The notes: generated by a model not told the origin, from the letters alone. A DNA stretch of 64,000 nt from Streptomyces sp. GESEQ-35 (GCF_017948485.1 NZ_JAFFSX010000006.1:1-64000), one strand, 5' to 3'; positions 35,547-43,948 are shown, counted from the first letter of the stretch. Numbers and translations: made by a program.

Positions 35547-36562
35547 CCACCATGACCGTCGCCAAGCGTGCCGCCACCGGATCCCTCACCGGACTCGCTC
35601 TCGGCGACGCGCTCGGCTTCCCGACCGAGTTCAACGACGTGCCGTCGATCCTCGCCAAGTTCGGCCCGTGGCGGGAGATGGAGCTGCCGACGCCTGCGAT
35701 CGTCACGGACGACACGCAGATGACGCTGGCGTTGGGGAAGGGGTTGCGGACGGCGATGGACCGGGGCGTGCTCGAGCCCTCGGGGATGGCCGAGTCGGTG
35801 CGGTCGGAGTTCATCGCCTGGAACCGCTCACCGGAGAACAACCGGGCGCCCGGCACCACCTGCATCAGGGCGTGTGTCCTGCTCGAAGACGACCGCCCCT
35901 GGCAGGAAGCCAGCCAGATCCACTCCAAGGGCTGCGGCGCCAACATGCGCGTCGCGCCCCTCGGTCTCATCGCCGGCCTGAGCGACGAACAGCGCGCGGG
36001 CGCCGCACAGTTGCAGTCCGCGCTCACCCACGGGCACCCGACGGCGCTGGCCGCGTCCGACCTCACCGCGCACGCCGTACGACTGCTCGCGCAGGGTGCC
36101 GAGCCGACCGGACTCGTCGGGCTGCTGCGGTCGTACGCCCTGGAGAACCGCTCCACGTACCACCACCGCTGGCTCGACGACCTGTGGACGCGGAGCGAGG
36201 ACCCGTCGGCCGAGGAATTCATCATGCGCGGCTGGGACGAGTGCCTGGAGATCCTGGACCGTCTCCAGGACGCCCTGCCGACCGTCTCGCCCGAGACCGA
36301 CCCGTGCCTGGCCACCGGTGCGGGCTGGATCGCGGAAGAGGCCCTGGCGACCGGACTGTTGTCCTTCCTGCTCTTCGTCGACGAACCGCTGACCGCCCTG
36401 CGCCGCGCCGCCTGCACCTCCGGCGACTCGGACTCGATCGCCTGCCTCACGGGCGCGTTCGCAGGGGCATACCTCGGCGCCGATGCATGGCCTACGGAGT
36501 GGGCCGACCGGATCGAGTACCGGGGCGACCTGCTGACCCTCGGGGCGCTCTGGGACGCTTGA
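35543..36562 (+). CDS. ADP-ribosylglycohydrolase (DraG/ARH family)
   Basis: 339 aa from ATG 35543, overlapping the NrtR-like stop, with AAGGA at 35530. The family's metal-binding residues are visible: TDDTQMTLAL near residue 53 and GDSDSIACLTGAFAGAYLGA near residue 295, plus the opening GSLTGLALGDALGFPTEF. These enzymes remove ADP-ribose from proteins or other carriers, or cut related bonds. Coupled to an ADP-ribose-sensing regulator, it probably works in NAD salvage or reversal of ADP-ribosylation. Substrate not determined. Confidence 0.92.
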   Translation: MTTMTVAKRAATGSLTGLALGDALGFPTEFNDVPSILAKFGPWREMELPTPAIVTDDTQMTLALGKGLRTAMDRGVLEPSGMAESVRSEFIAWNRSPENNRAPGTTCIRACVLLEDDRPWQEASQIHSKGCGANMRVAPLGLIAGLSDEQRAGAAQLQSALTHGHPTALAASDLTAHAVRLLAQGAEPTGLVGLLRSYALENRSTYHHRWLDDLWTRSEDPSAEEFIMRGWDECLEILDRLQDALPTVSPETDPCLATGAGWIAEEALATGLLSFLLFVDEPLTALRRAACTSGDSDSIACLTGAFAGAYLGADAWPTEWADRIEYRGDLLTLGALWDA

Positions 36563-36568
36563 GCGGTG

Positions 36569-36683
36569 ATCGACGCCCTGTACGCCTTCCCGTCCCGCGA
36601 CTCGGATGCGGACCTGCGGGGGCGCGCGAACCCATCACGCAGGAGTAGATCGTGTGGTCGCCGACCAGGGCCTCGGGGCGCAT
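36569..36683 (-). pseudogene. Possible remnant of a nucleotidyltransferase N-terminus
   Basis: On the minus strand from ATG 36683 the frame reads MRPEALVGDHTIYSCVMGSRA, which resembles the start of nucleotidyltransferases whose next motif is ...GSRAxGL...DSDxDxRG. After that it loses all similarity and runs into the end of the ADP-ribosylglycohydrolase gene. On the plus strand of the same piece (36594-36623) RDSDADLRG can be read, as though the second motif were inverted. This is suggestive only; chance is not excluded. Confidence 0.35.
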
Positions 36684-36705
36684 GCCGGGCAGCGTACGCG
36701 GCGGT

Positions 36706-37113
36706 TCACGCCAGGCGGATCGAATTTCCGTCCACGGTGATCTGCTTCTCCGGCAGCGGTTTCGTCGCCGGGGGATTCTGCACCGAGCCGTCCTCGATGC
36801 TGAACTTGCTGCCGTGGCAGGTGCAGTTGATGGTGCCGCCTGAGACGCTCGCCACGGGGCACTGCTGGTGTGTGCAGATGTTCGAGAAGGCCTTGAAGTC
36901 GCCTTCCTTCGGCTGGGTCACGACGACCTTCTCGTCCTTGAAGATCGTGCCGCCGCCGACCGGGATGGCGGACGTCTTCGCCAGCTCCTGGCCGGGGGAG
37001 GCGCTCTCGGCCGAGGAGTCTCCCTCGTCGTCGCCGTACTCGCTACAGCCCACGAGGAGCGCCGCCGCGCCCGTGGCGAGGAGAACCGTGCGCCGCGTCG
37101 GATCAGGGGTCAT
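36706..37113 (-). CDS. Rieske [2Fe-2S] lipoprotein-like protein
   Basis: 135 aa from ATG 37113 (ggag seven bases upstream). The N-terminus has twin arginines (TRRTVLLATGAAALLVGC) with a lipobox-like Cys at residue 23, so Tat export and lipid anchoring are likely. A Ser/Glu linker leads to the Rieske fold with ligands in CTHQQC and CTCHGS, spaced as in the family. It would act as an electron carrier on the outer face of the membrane. It overlaps the DUF6529 gene stop by four bases. Confidence 0.92.
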   Translation of the reverse strand: MTPDPTRRTVLLATGAAALLVGCSEYGDDEGDSSAESASPGQELAKTSAIPVGGGTIFKDEKVVVTQPKEGDFKAFSNICTHQQCPVASVSGGTINCTCHGSKFSIEDGSVQNPPATKPLPEKQITVDGNSIRLA

Positions 37114-37694
37114 GTCGTTACTCCGAAGGTGCGGAAGAACCAGAGAGCGGAGGTCAGCCAGACGATCGTCAGGACGGTGAAGACCAGTCCGCCGACGATC
37201 GGCAGCAGCCAGTTGGGGAGGCGCTCCGAACGGAGCAGCAGCATCTTGGCACTGAAAGCACCGAAGAAGAAGCAACCCAGGATTGAGTGCCACAAAAAGC
37301 GCGTTTCGTACGTCTGATAGCCCAGCGCATAAAGGCAGTGCACCGCAACCGGAACAGACACCAGAAACGCCAGGCGCCCCGACCAGCGGTGCAGCGCAGC
37401 GGACCAGCCGGGTCCCGGCAGTTTCCCGTACACCATCAGCGCCGAGGCGACCTGGACCAGCGCGAAGAAGATCGCCGCCGTCGCCAGCCACGCCTTCACC
37501 GCCCCCGTGCTGCTGAAACCGGCGAGGTTGAAGGCGGTCCCCGCCGGGTCGTGGATCTTGCCGTACGCCCCGAGGCCGACGGCGACCGCCGCGGCGACCA
37601 GCGCCGGGACCAGATAGCGGGCCGGGTGCGGGCGGGGGCGTGCGGGCTCGGGCGAGGGGAAACCCTGGGTGGCGGCGTTCGGGTCGACGGTCAT
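37110..37694 (-). CDS. DUF6529-like integral membrane protein, possible b-type cytochrome
   Basis: 194 aa from ATG 37694 (gggag upstream). After a Pro-rich cytosolic start there are about five membrane helices. Three His residues lie in or near helices (ALHRWSGRLAF, AVHCLYALGY, FLWHSILGCFFFGAF), the sort of layout that binds haem in cytochrome b561 or ferric-reductase-like proteins. I recall the name DUF6529 for such neighbours of Rieske genes. It could pass electrons to or from the Rieske lipoprotein. Function is inferred from this layout, not known. Confidence 0.75.
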   Translation of the reverse strand: MTVDPNAATQGFPSPEPARPRPHPARYLVPALVAAAVAVGLGAYGKIHDPAGTAFNLAGFSSTGAVKAWLATAAIFFALVQVASALMVYGKLPGPGWSAALHRWSGRLAFLVSVPVAVHCLYALGYQTYETRFLWHSILGCFFFGAFSAKMLLLRSERLPNWLLPIVGGLVFTVLTIVWLTSALWFFRTFGVTT

Positions 37695-37717
37695 GCTCGA
37701 CTCCCGTGAGCAGAGGA

Positions 37718-38383
37718 TCAGGGGGTGACAGGGCGTGCCGTGAGCTGTTCTCCGTCGACCGTCACCGCACCGGTCTCCGGGTCGATCCGTGGTGCGGGGG
37801 AGGCCTCTCCGTCGCGGGTGAGGATGCCGACCTGCTGCCGGCCGCCCTGCCGCACGATCCAACCGCCGTCCACGTCGGTGTCGCCCACCCGGCCGGTCGC
37901 CCGGTACAGCCCGTCCGGCTTCTTGGCCTTGTCGGCGGTGAAGTCGTAGTGCCCGCCGTCGACGTCGACAGTGCCGCTGATCCGCTTGCCCTCCTTGAGC
38001 GTGCCGGTCAGCTTCGCGCCGTGCTTTCCGGTGAGCCGCATGGTGCCGTCGTCCTCGACGTCGCCCTTCAGCCACGACTCCTTGTCGCGCCCGTCGCAGA
38101 AGTACGCGACCGCCTTGCCGTCCTCCAGGGAGACGGCGACGGAGGCGGAGTCGTCCTTCGTGCGGCCCGTGTAGTCGGCGTCGGGGACGGGCGTCCGGGA
38201 GGGCGAGGGGGAGGGGGAGGGCGATGCGGTCGACTTCGTCGGCGCCGGTGAGGCCTTCGGTGAAGGCGACTCCTCATACGCCGACGATGCGCTCTGCGTC
38301 CCCGTCGTCGCATTGAGCGACAGCATGAACAGGCCGAGCACCAGTCCCGCGAGAAGAGTGAACAGTGGTCCAAAACGCTTCAT
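37718..38383 (-). CDS. Secreted hypothetical protein, first gene of the Rieske operon
   Basis: 221 aa from ATG 38383. A signal anchor or peptide (FGPLFTLLAGLVLGLFML) is followed by a Ser/Pro/Lys linker with SPSPSPSPSR, then a beta-rich domain (DYTGRTKDDSASVAVSLEDG, and later GTVDVDGGHYDF and GGWIVRQGGRQQVG). No known family came to mind. It starts 23 bases before the DUF6529 gene and is cotranscribed with it and the Rieske gene, so a role on the outer surface linked to that redox pair is likely. Confidence 0.75.
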   Translation of the reverse strand: MKRFGPLFTLLAGLVLGLFMLSLNATTGTQSASSAYEESPSPKASPAPTKSTASPSPSPSPSRTPVPDADYTGRTKDDSASVAVSLEDGKAVAYFCDGRDKESWLKGDVEDDGTMRLTGKHGAKLTGTLKEGKRISGTVDVDGGHYDFTADKAKKPDGLYRATGRVGDTDVDGGWIVRQGGRQQVGILTRDGEASPAPRIDPETGAVTVDGEQLTARPVTP

Positions 38384-38764
38384 GACGGGCCCCCCGAGGC
38401 AATCTGCTTGCCCCATGAGAGCGGACCCGACGGGTTGGCGTCCAGAGGCGCACAGGCTGTTCTGACCCCAAGTAGCGGAATGCTGACATTCAGGTGACAT
38501 TGTCATGGTCTGATGCCGGTCCGGCGCCCTGTGACCCGGCCGCTCTCCCCAAGGGCGTGACCATGTGCTGCCGACGGCCGTCGCCAGGCTGACCCCGAAC
38601 GGCCAGGTCCCCACCGATTCCCTGGAGGACCTCATCCGACGGCAGCGGCTGTGAGGCCACGCCGTTCCCCGTCTCAGCGGGCGGGCGCCGCGCACCCGCC
38701 CGACGCGGGCTGACTAGGCTGGACGGACCAGCAATCGATCCGTACATCAGCGAGGAGCCAAGCC
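38384..38764. other. Divergent intergenic region before aroH
   Basis: About 380 bases between diverging genes. It holds a small perfect inverted repeat tgaca-t-tgtca (38495-38505) that could be an operator for the secreted protein operon. On the plus strand, 38535-38654 is an open frame ending PTAVARLTPNGQVPTDSLED then LIRRQRL and a stop, which reads like the tail of a protein without its start; it may be a gene fragment. Confidence 0.4.
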
Positions 38765-39133
38765 GTGGCGGTACGAGCGGTCCGGGGCGCCGTCCAACTC
38801 GAGGTGGACGAGGCCGGCCACATGGACGAGCAGGTCGGGGCCCTGCTCACCGCCATCCTGGAGCGGAACGCCCTCACCGCGGACGACCTGATCAGCATCT
38901 GGTTCACGGCCACGCCCGACCTGCACAGCGACTTCCCGGCGGCCGCCGCCCGCAAGCTCGGCATCGGCTTTGCCGATGTTCCGCTGATCTGCGCCCAGGA
39001 GCTTCAGATCGAGGGCGCCATGCCCCGCGTCGTCCGCGTCCTCGCCCACATCGAGTCCGACAGGCCCCGCGGCGACATCGCGCATGTCTACCTCGGTGCC
39101 GCGGCCGCCCTGCGCGAGGACATCGCCCAGTGA
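38765..39133 (+). CDS. aroH: Chorismate mutase, AroH class
   Basis: 122 aa from GTG 38765, with GAGGAG at 38752-38757. The AroH fold is recognised from AVRGAVQLEVDEAGHM, the TADDLISIWFTATPDLHSDFPAAAARKLG core and the VLAHIESDR strand near the end; the Arg in AVRGAV is the active-site position. It turns chorismate into prephenate. The next gene uses prephenate and overlaps by four bases, so the pair commits flux to tyrosine and phenylalanine. Confidence 0.95.
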   Translation: MAVRAVRGAVQLEVDEAGHMDEQVGALLTAILERNALTADDLISIWFTATPDLHSDFPAAAARKLGIGFADVPLICAQELQIEGAMPRVVRVLAHIESDRPRGDIAHVYLGAAAALREDIAQ

Positions 39134-40215
39134 GGACCGCACTCGTCATCGGTACCGGGCTCATCGGTACGTCCGCCGCCCTCGCCCTGGTCTCCCGCGG
39201 CGTCGTCGTCCACCTCGCCGACCACGACCCGGAGCAGGCCCGTACGGCGGCCGCGCTCGGCGCCGGCTCGGACGAGGCGCCCGAAGGGCCCGTCGACCTC
39301 GCGATCGTCGCCGCCCCGCCCGCCCATGTGGCCGGGGTGCTCGCCGACGCCATGCGCCGGGGCGTGGCCCGCGGCTACCTGGACGTGGCCAGCGTCAAGG
39401 GCGGCCCGCGCCGTGAGCTGGAGGCGCTCGGCCTCGACCTGTCGTCGTACATCGGCACCCATCCCATGTCGGGCCGCGAGAAGTCCGGCCCGCTGGCCGC
39501 GACCGGCGACCTCTTCGAAGGCCGTCCCTGGGTGCTCACACCGACCCGGGACACCGACACCGAGGTGCTGAACCTCGCCCTGGAACTGGTCTCGCACTGC
39601 CGCGCGGTGCCGGTCGTCATGGACGCCGACGCCCACGACCGCGCCGTCGCCCTGGTCTCCCACATGCCCCACCTGGTCTCCAGCATGGTCGCCGCGCGCC
39701 TGGAGAACGCCGAGGAGGCGGCCGTACGGCTGTGCGGGCAGGGCATCCGCGATGTGACGCGGATCGCCGCGTCCGACCCCGGCATGTGGATCGACATCCT
39801 CTCAGCGAACCCGGAGCCGGTCGCCGACCTCCTCGCCGACGTCTCCGCCGACCTCCACGAGACGGTCCGGGCGCTGCGGTCCCTCCAGTCCTCCGACGAC
39901 GCCAAGCGCCGTGAGGGCGTCGGCGGCATCCAGGACGTGCTCCGGCGCGGCAACGCCGGCCAGGTCCGTGTCCCCGGCAAGCACGGGTCCGCGCCGCGGG
40001 TGTACGAGATCGTGGCGGTACTGATCGACGACCAGCCCGGGCAACTGGCCCGCATCTTCGCGGACGCGGGACGGGCCGGGGTCAACATCGAGGACGTACG
40101 GATCGAGCATGCGACCGGGCAGCAGGCCGGTCTGGTGCAGCTGATGGTGGAGCCACAGGCAGCGACGGTACTGAGCGCCGCGCTGCGGGAACGGGGCTGG
40201 GCGATCCGACAGTAA
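39130..40215 (+). CDS. tyrA: Prephenate dehydrogenase with ACT domain
   Basis: 361 aa from GTG 39130, overlapping aroH. A Rossmann nucleotide loop opens the protein (ALVIGTGLIGTSAALAL); the catalytic helix region follows with THPMSGREKSGP and the VSHMPHLVSSMVA segment containing the substrate His. The last ~75 residues are an ACT domain (YEIVAVLIDDQPGQLARIF), expected to bind tyrosine or phenylalanine and give feedback control. It oxidises prephenate to 4-hydroxyphenylpyruvate. A repeat hairpin begins right at its stop codon and may terminate transcription. Confidence 0.96.
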   Translation: MRTALVIGTGLIGTSAALALVSRGVVVHLADHDPEQARTAAALGAGSDEAPEGPVDLAIVAAPPAHVAGVLADAMRRGVARGYLDVASVKGGPRRELEALGLDLSSYIGTHPMSGREKSGPLAATGDLFEGRPWVLTPTRDTDTEVLNLALELVSHCRAVPVVMDADAHDRAVALVSHMPHLVSSMVAARLENAEEAAVRLCGQGIRDVTRIAASDPGMWIDILSANPEPVADLLADVSADLHETVRALRSLQSSDDAKRREGVGGIQDVLRRGNAGQVRVPGKHGSAPRVYEIVAVLIDDQPGQLARIFADAGRAGVNIEDVRIEHATGQQAGLVQLMVEPQAATVLSAALRERGWAIRQ

Positions 40216-40345
40216 GCGCCCCGAAGGGGCGCGGGGCTGTATCTATATGCGGCTCCGCCGCGCGGGCGCGACCAGCCACGACGAGCCCGCAGACGATCGA
40301 CGGCCCATCGGGGCCCCGCGGCGGAGCCGCAAATCGGTACAGCCC
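40216..40345 (+). repeat. Dispersed repeat, copy 4, within a larger inverted repeat
   Basis: Bases 40216-40294 are a long-form copy (hairpin gcgcccc-gaa-ggggcgc, then the block shared with copy 3). A second block at 40318-40345 is the reverse complement of 40235-40262 with 25 of 28 bases matching. The whole can fold as a large stem with the gcgacc-agccac core in the loop. The first hairpin starts at the last base of the tyrA stop and could be its terminator. Confidence 0.9.
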
Positions 40346-40453
40346 GCGGAGCGCTCGGTGGGCCGGACGAGTGACCCGCACCCAGTAACCTTGTGCGGGG
40401 CACGATCGCGCCCCGCACACTCCCACCGCACCGCACCAGGAAGGTGTCCACCC

Positions 40454-41149
40454 GTGGAAAACGGCGCCGCCCCGACCGCCCCGGCCGTGATTGTCGCCAT
40501 CGACGGCCCCTCCGGCACGGGGAAGTCGAGCACGTCCAAGGCCGTGGCCGCGCAGCTCGGCCTGAGCTACCTGGACACCGGCGCCCAGTACCGGGCGATC
40601 ACCTGGTGGATGGTGAACGCCGGGATCGACATCGATGATCCGCAGGCGATCGCCGCCGCGGCCGCTAAGCCCCACATCGTCTCCGGCACCGACCCGGAGA
40701 AGCCGACGATCATGGTCGACGGCATCGACGTGGCCGCCCCGATCCGCACCCAGGAGGTGACCTCCCAGGTCAGCGCGGTGAGTGCGGTACCGGAGGTGCG
40801 GGCGCAGATCACCGAGCTCCAGCGCTCGATCGCGGCCTCCGCCGCGCAGGGCATCGTCGTCGAGGGCCGCGACATCGGTACGACCGTGCTGCCCGACGCC
40901 GACCTGAAGATCTTCCTCACCGCCTCTCCGGAGGCGCGCGCCGCCCGCCGCAGCGGTGAGCTCAAGGGCGCCGACGTCCACTCGACCCGTGCGGCGCTGC
41001 TGAAGCGGGACGCGGCCGACTCAAGCCGTAAGGCCTCGCCGCTCGCGAAGGCGGACGACGCGGTCGAGGTGGACACCTCGGACCTCACGCTCCAGCAGGT
41101 CATCGAGTGCGTCGTCACCCTCGTCGAGGAGAAGCGAGCAGCGAAGTGA
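40454..41149 (+). CDS. cmk: Cytidylate kinase
   Basis: 231 aa from GTG 40454, with AGGAAGG at 40438-40444. P-loop IDGPSGTGKSSTSKAVA near residue 18, the LSYLDTGAQYRAITW segment for CMP binding, and VEGRDIGTTVLPDA with the conserved GRDIG. It phosphorylates CMP and dCMP. It overlaps the acyltransferase gene by four bases and starts the cmk-plsC-der run common in actinobacteria. Confidence 0.96.
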   Translation: MENGAAPTAPAVIVAIDGPSGTGKSSTSKAVAAQLGLSYLDTGAQYRAITWWMVNAGIDIDDPQAIAAAAAKPHIVSGTDPEKPTIMVDGIDVAAPIRTQEVTSQVSAVSAVPEVRAQITELQRSIAASAAQGIVVEGRDIGTTVLPDADLKIFLTASPEARAARRSGELKGADVHSTRAALLKRDAADSSRKASPLAKADDAVEVDTSDLTLQQVIECVVTLVEEKRAAK

Positions 41150-41790
41150 CAGCACCTACGGAGCGGGGCGCCGAGGTCGGGCGGCGCATCGGCGTCGGCC
41201 TGATGTACGGGCTGTGGCGGCCGCGCGTCCTGGGCGGCTGGCGGGTCCCCGCGACCGGCCCGGTGATCCTCGCCGTCAACCACTCGCACAACGTCGACGG
41301 CCCGATGGTCATCGGCGTGGCGCCCCGGGCGTCGCACTTCCTGGTCAAGAAGGAGGCGTTCGTCGGCCCGCTCGGCCCGTTCATGCGCGCCACCGGCCAG
41401 CTGGAGGTGGACCGCTCGACCGCCGACCGTACGGCCATCACCCGGGCCCTGGAGGTGCTGGCGGCCGGCGGTGTGCTCGGCATCTTCCCGGAGGGCACCC
41501 GGGGCGACGGCGACTTCGCCGCGCTGCGGGCCGGGCTCGCGTACTTCGCGGTGCGCAGCGGTGCCCCGATCGTCCCCGTCGCCGTACTGGGAAGCACCGA
41601 GCGGCCCGGACGGTTGATAAAGGCGCTGCCCGCGCTGCGTTCCCGTATCGACGTCGTCTTCGGCGACCCGTTCGAGGCGGGCGACGGCAGCGGTCGGCGT
41701 ACGCGCAAGGCGCTGGACGAAGCGACCGAACGCATCCAGAAGCAGCTCACCGCGCACCTGGAAAACGCCAGGCGCCTTACCGGGCGCTGA
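41146..41790 (+). CDS. plsC: 1-acyl-sn-glycerol-3-phosphate acyltransferase (PlsC-like)
   Basis: 214 aa from GTG 41146, overlapping the cmk stop. The catalytic HX4D motif is in VNHSHNVDGPM (near residue 42), and the glycerol-phosphate motif is FPEGTRGDGDF; PIVPVAVLG is the fourth block. It puts the second acyl chain on phosphatidic acid at the membrane. The position between cmk and der is conserved. Confidence 0.93.
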   Translation: MTAPTERGAEVGRRIGVGLMYGLWRPRVLGGWRVPATGPVILAVNHSHNVDGPMVIGVAPRASHFLVKKEAFVGPLGPFMRATGQLEVDRSTADRTAITRALEVLAAGGVLGIFPEGTRGDGDFAALRAGLAYFAVRSGAPIVPVAVLGSTERPGRLIKALPALRSRIDVVFGDPFEAGDGSGRRTRKALDEATERIQKQLTAHLENARRLTGR

Positions 41791-41864
41791 GCGACACTTA
41801 AGTAGTGGATCACCCGGTAAAGGGGGTATCCACCGATCACCACACTGAACGAGGTACGGACTTC

Positions 41865-43343
41865 ATGAACGACCAGATCCACTCCGACGGCTCGGGCGAG
41901 GAGCACGACCACGGAGCACTTGGCGATGCCGAGTACGCGGAGTTCATGGAGCTCGCCGTCGAGGAGGGCTTCGACCTCGAGGCCGTGGAGGGCGCTATCG
42001 AGGCGGCCGGCCACGGCCCGCTGCCCGTGCTCGCCGTCGTCGGCCGCCCGAACGTCGGCAAGTCGACCTTGGTGAACCGCATCATCGGCCGCCGCGAGGC
42101 CGTCGTCGAGGACAAGCCGGGCGTCACCCGCGACCGCGTCACCTACGAGGCCGAGTGGGCGGGCCGCCGCTTCAAGGTCGTCGACACCGGCGGCTGGGAG
42201 CAGGACGTCCTCGGCATCGACGCCTCCGTGGCCGCGCAGGCCGAGTACGCCATCGAGGCCGCCGACGCCGTCGTCTTCGTCGTCGACGCCAAGGTCGGCG
42301 CCACCGACACCGACGAGGCGGTCGTACGACTGCTGCGCAAGGCCGGCAAGCCGGTGGTCCTCGCCGCCAACAAGGTGGACGGGCCGAGCGGCGAGGCCGA
42401 CGCGGCGTACCTGTGGTCGCTCGGTCTCGGCGAGCCGCACCCGGTCTCCGCGCTGCACGGCCGCGGCACCGGCGACATGCTGGACCAGGTCCTCGAAGCC
42501 CTGCCGGAGGCGCCCGCGCAGACCTTCGGCACCGCGGTCGGCGGACCGCGCCGCATCGCCCTCATCGGCCGCCCGAACGTCGGCAAGTCCTCGCTGCTGA
42601 ACAAGGTGGCGGGCGAGGAGCGCGTCGTCGTCAACGAGGTCGCGGGCACCACCCGTGACCCGGTCGACGAGCTGATCGAACTCGGCGGAGTCACCTGGAA
42701 GTTCGTCGACACGGCCGGTATCCGCAAGCGCGTCCACCTCCAGCAGGGCGCCGACTACTACGCCTCGCTGCGCACCGCGGCCGCCGTGGAGAAGGCCGAG
42801 GTGGCGGTCATTCTGATCGACGGCTCGGAGAACATCTCGGTGCAGGACCAGCGCATCGTGACGATGGCGGTCGAGGCCGGACGGGCGATCGTCCTCGCCT
42901 TCAACAAGTGGGACACGCTCGACGAGGAGCGCCGCTACTACCTGGAGCGGGAGATCGAGACCGAGCTCGGACAGGTGGCGTGGGCCCCGCGGGTGAACGT
43001 CTCCGCGCGCACCGGCCGTCACATGGAGAAGCTGGTCCCGGCGATCGAGACGGCCATCGCCGGCTGGGAGACCCGTGTCCCGACCGGACGGCTCAACGCC
43101 TTCCTCGGCGAACTGGTCGCCGCCCACCCGCACCCCATCCGCGGCGGCAAGCAGCCGCGCATCCTCTTCGGCACCCAGGCCGGCACCAAGCCCCCGCGGT
43201 TCGTGCTCTTCGCCTCCGGCTTCATCGAGGCGGGCTACCGGCGCTTCATCGAGCGCCGACTGCGCGAGGAGTTCAGCTTCGAGGGGACGCCGATCCATAT
43301 CTCCGTGCGGGTGCGCGAAAAGCGCGGCGCGAAGAAGAAGTAG
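41865..43343 (+). CDS. der: Ribosome-assembly GTPase Der (EngA)
   Basis: 492 aa from ATG 41865 (gagg at 41851); an upstream in-frame GTG at 41805 is less likely. An acidic N-terminal extension of ~45 residues, then two GTPase domains, each with GRPNVGKS (near residues 61 and 237), DTGG or DTAG, and NKVD or NKWD, then a KH-like C-terminal domain ending in [11 protein letters not shown]. Der helps 50S subunit maturation. A strong terminator follows. Confidence 0.97.
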   Translation: MNDQIHSDGSGEEHDHGALGDAEYAEFMELAVEEGFDLEAVEGAIEAAGHGPLPVLAVVGRPNVGKSTLVNRIIGRREAVVEDKPGVTRDRVTYEAEWAGRRFKVVDTGGWEQDVLGIDASVAAQAEYAIEAADAVVFVVDAKVGATDTDEAVVRLLRKAGKPVVLAANKVDGPSGEADAAYLWSLGLGEPHPVSALHGRGTGDMLDQVLEALPEAPAQTFGTAVGGPRRIALIGRPNVGKSSLLNKVAGEERVVVNEVAGTTRDPVDELIELGGVTWKFVDTAGIRKRVHLQQGADYYASLRTAAAVEKAEVAVILIDGSENISVQDQRIVTMAVEAGRAIVLAFNKWDTLDEERRYYLEREIETELGQVAWAPRVNVSARTGRHMEKLVPAIETAIAGWETRVPTGRLNAFLGELVAAHPHPIRGGKQPRILFGTQAGTKPPRFVLFASGFIEAGYRRFIERRLREEFSFEGTPIHISVRVREKRGAKKK

Positions 43344-43345
43344 AC

Positions 43346-43386
43346 AGCGAAAGGGCGGCTCCCGGCGGAGCCGCCCTTCGCTTTCA
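43346..43386. terminator. Terminator after der
   Basis: Stem aagggcggctcc (43351-43362) with ggagccgccctt (43367-43378), loop cggc, extended by agcga/cgctt on the flanks. It lies between der and a converging gene and can serve both. Confidence 0.88.
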
Positions 43387-43390
43387 CACC

Positions 43391-43771
43391 TCAGATCCCG
43401 CGGCGCGGCCCCGGCGGCAGCGCCGCCGGCACATAGTGCATGCCCGTGCCCTGCGGCCGCAGCTGCCCGACCCGCTGCCACTGCGACTGCTGCCCGCCGA
43501 TGTGCCGGGTGCTGTATGCCCCCGCGCTGTAGGCGCCGTACGAGCTACTGCACGAACCGGATCCGCCGTGCTCGAGATACCCGAACGCGATGAAACCGAA
43601 CTCCTCCTCGCCCCTGCGGTCACCCGGCAGCGAACGGAAGGACTTGACGTACTCGGAGTAGAGCGCGTCGTAGATCGGCGTGGCAGAAGACCCACCCGAA
43701 CTCTCCGCGGCCGCCCGAGCGGCCGGAATCGACGAGAAGGACGGGCGGCGGGGAACGTCGTATGCGTGCAC
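43391..43771 (-). CDS. Small hypothetical protein
   Basis: 126 aa if it starts at GTG 43771; a TTG at 43798 would add nine residues. The middle has a helical, acidic stretch (PIYDALYSEYVKSFRSLPGDRRGEEEFGFIAFGYLEHGG), and the rest is Ser/Gly/Tyr-rich. I do not recognise a family. It converges on der with a shared terminator. Reality as a gene is supported by the terminator placement and Streptomyces-like codon bias, but the start is weak. Confidence 0.6.
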   Translation of the reverse strand: MHAYDVPRRPSFSSIPAARAAAESSGGSSATPIYDALYSEYVKSFRSLPGDRRGEEEFGFIAFGYLEHGGSGSCSSSYGAYSAGAYSTRHIGGQQSQWQRVGQLRPQGTGMHYVPAALPPGPRRGI

Positions 43772-43855
43772 GTATGTCCAAACGACACGGCACAACAAGA
43801 GATGCGGCCAAAGACCCCGACAGCGCAGGTCACTGATGCATTAGGGGCGCATACA

Positions 43856-43912
43856 ACGCCCCGATAGGGGCGCGGGGAACTGCGCGCTAAGCCACCGACA
43901 ACCCGCAGCCGC
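43856..43912 (+). repeat. Dispersed intergenic hairpin repeat, copy 5 (short form)
   Basis: cgcccc-gat-aggggcg hairpin, then cggggaactgcgcgctaagccaccgacaacccgcag. It matches copies 1 and 2 on the opposite strand. It lies just downstream of the 43949-44731 gene's stop and near the 5' side of the small hypothetical gene. Confidence 0.8.
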
Positions 43913-43948
43913 CACTCAATCAGCCGTCCCCCGGACCGTAGGCAAAGC

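Noticed and set aside
36566..37180. Plus-strand 204-codon frame over the Rieske gene
   Set aside because: It is antisense to clear Rieske cysteine and histidine motifs and has no ribosome site.
41115..43481. 788-codon open frame antisense to plsC and der
   Set aside because: It is a shadow of two well-conserved GTPase and acyltransferase genes, with Arg/His/Gly-rich nonsense translation.
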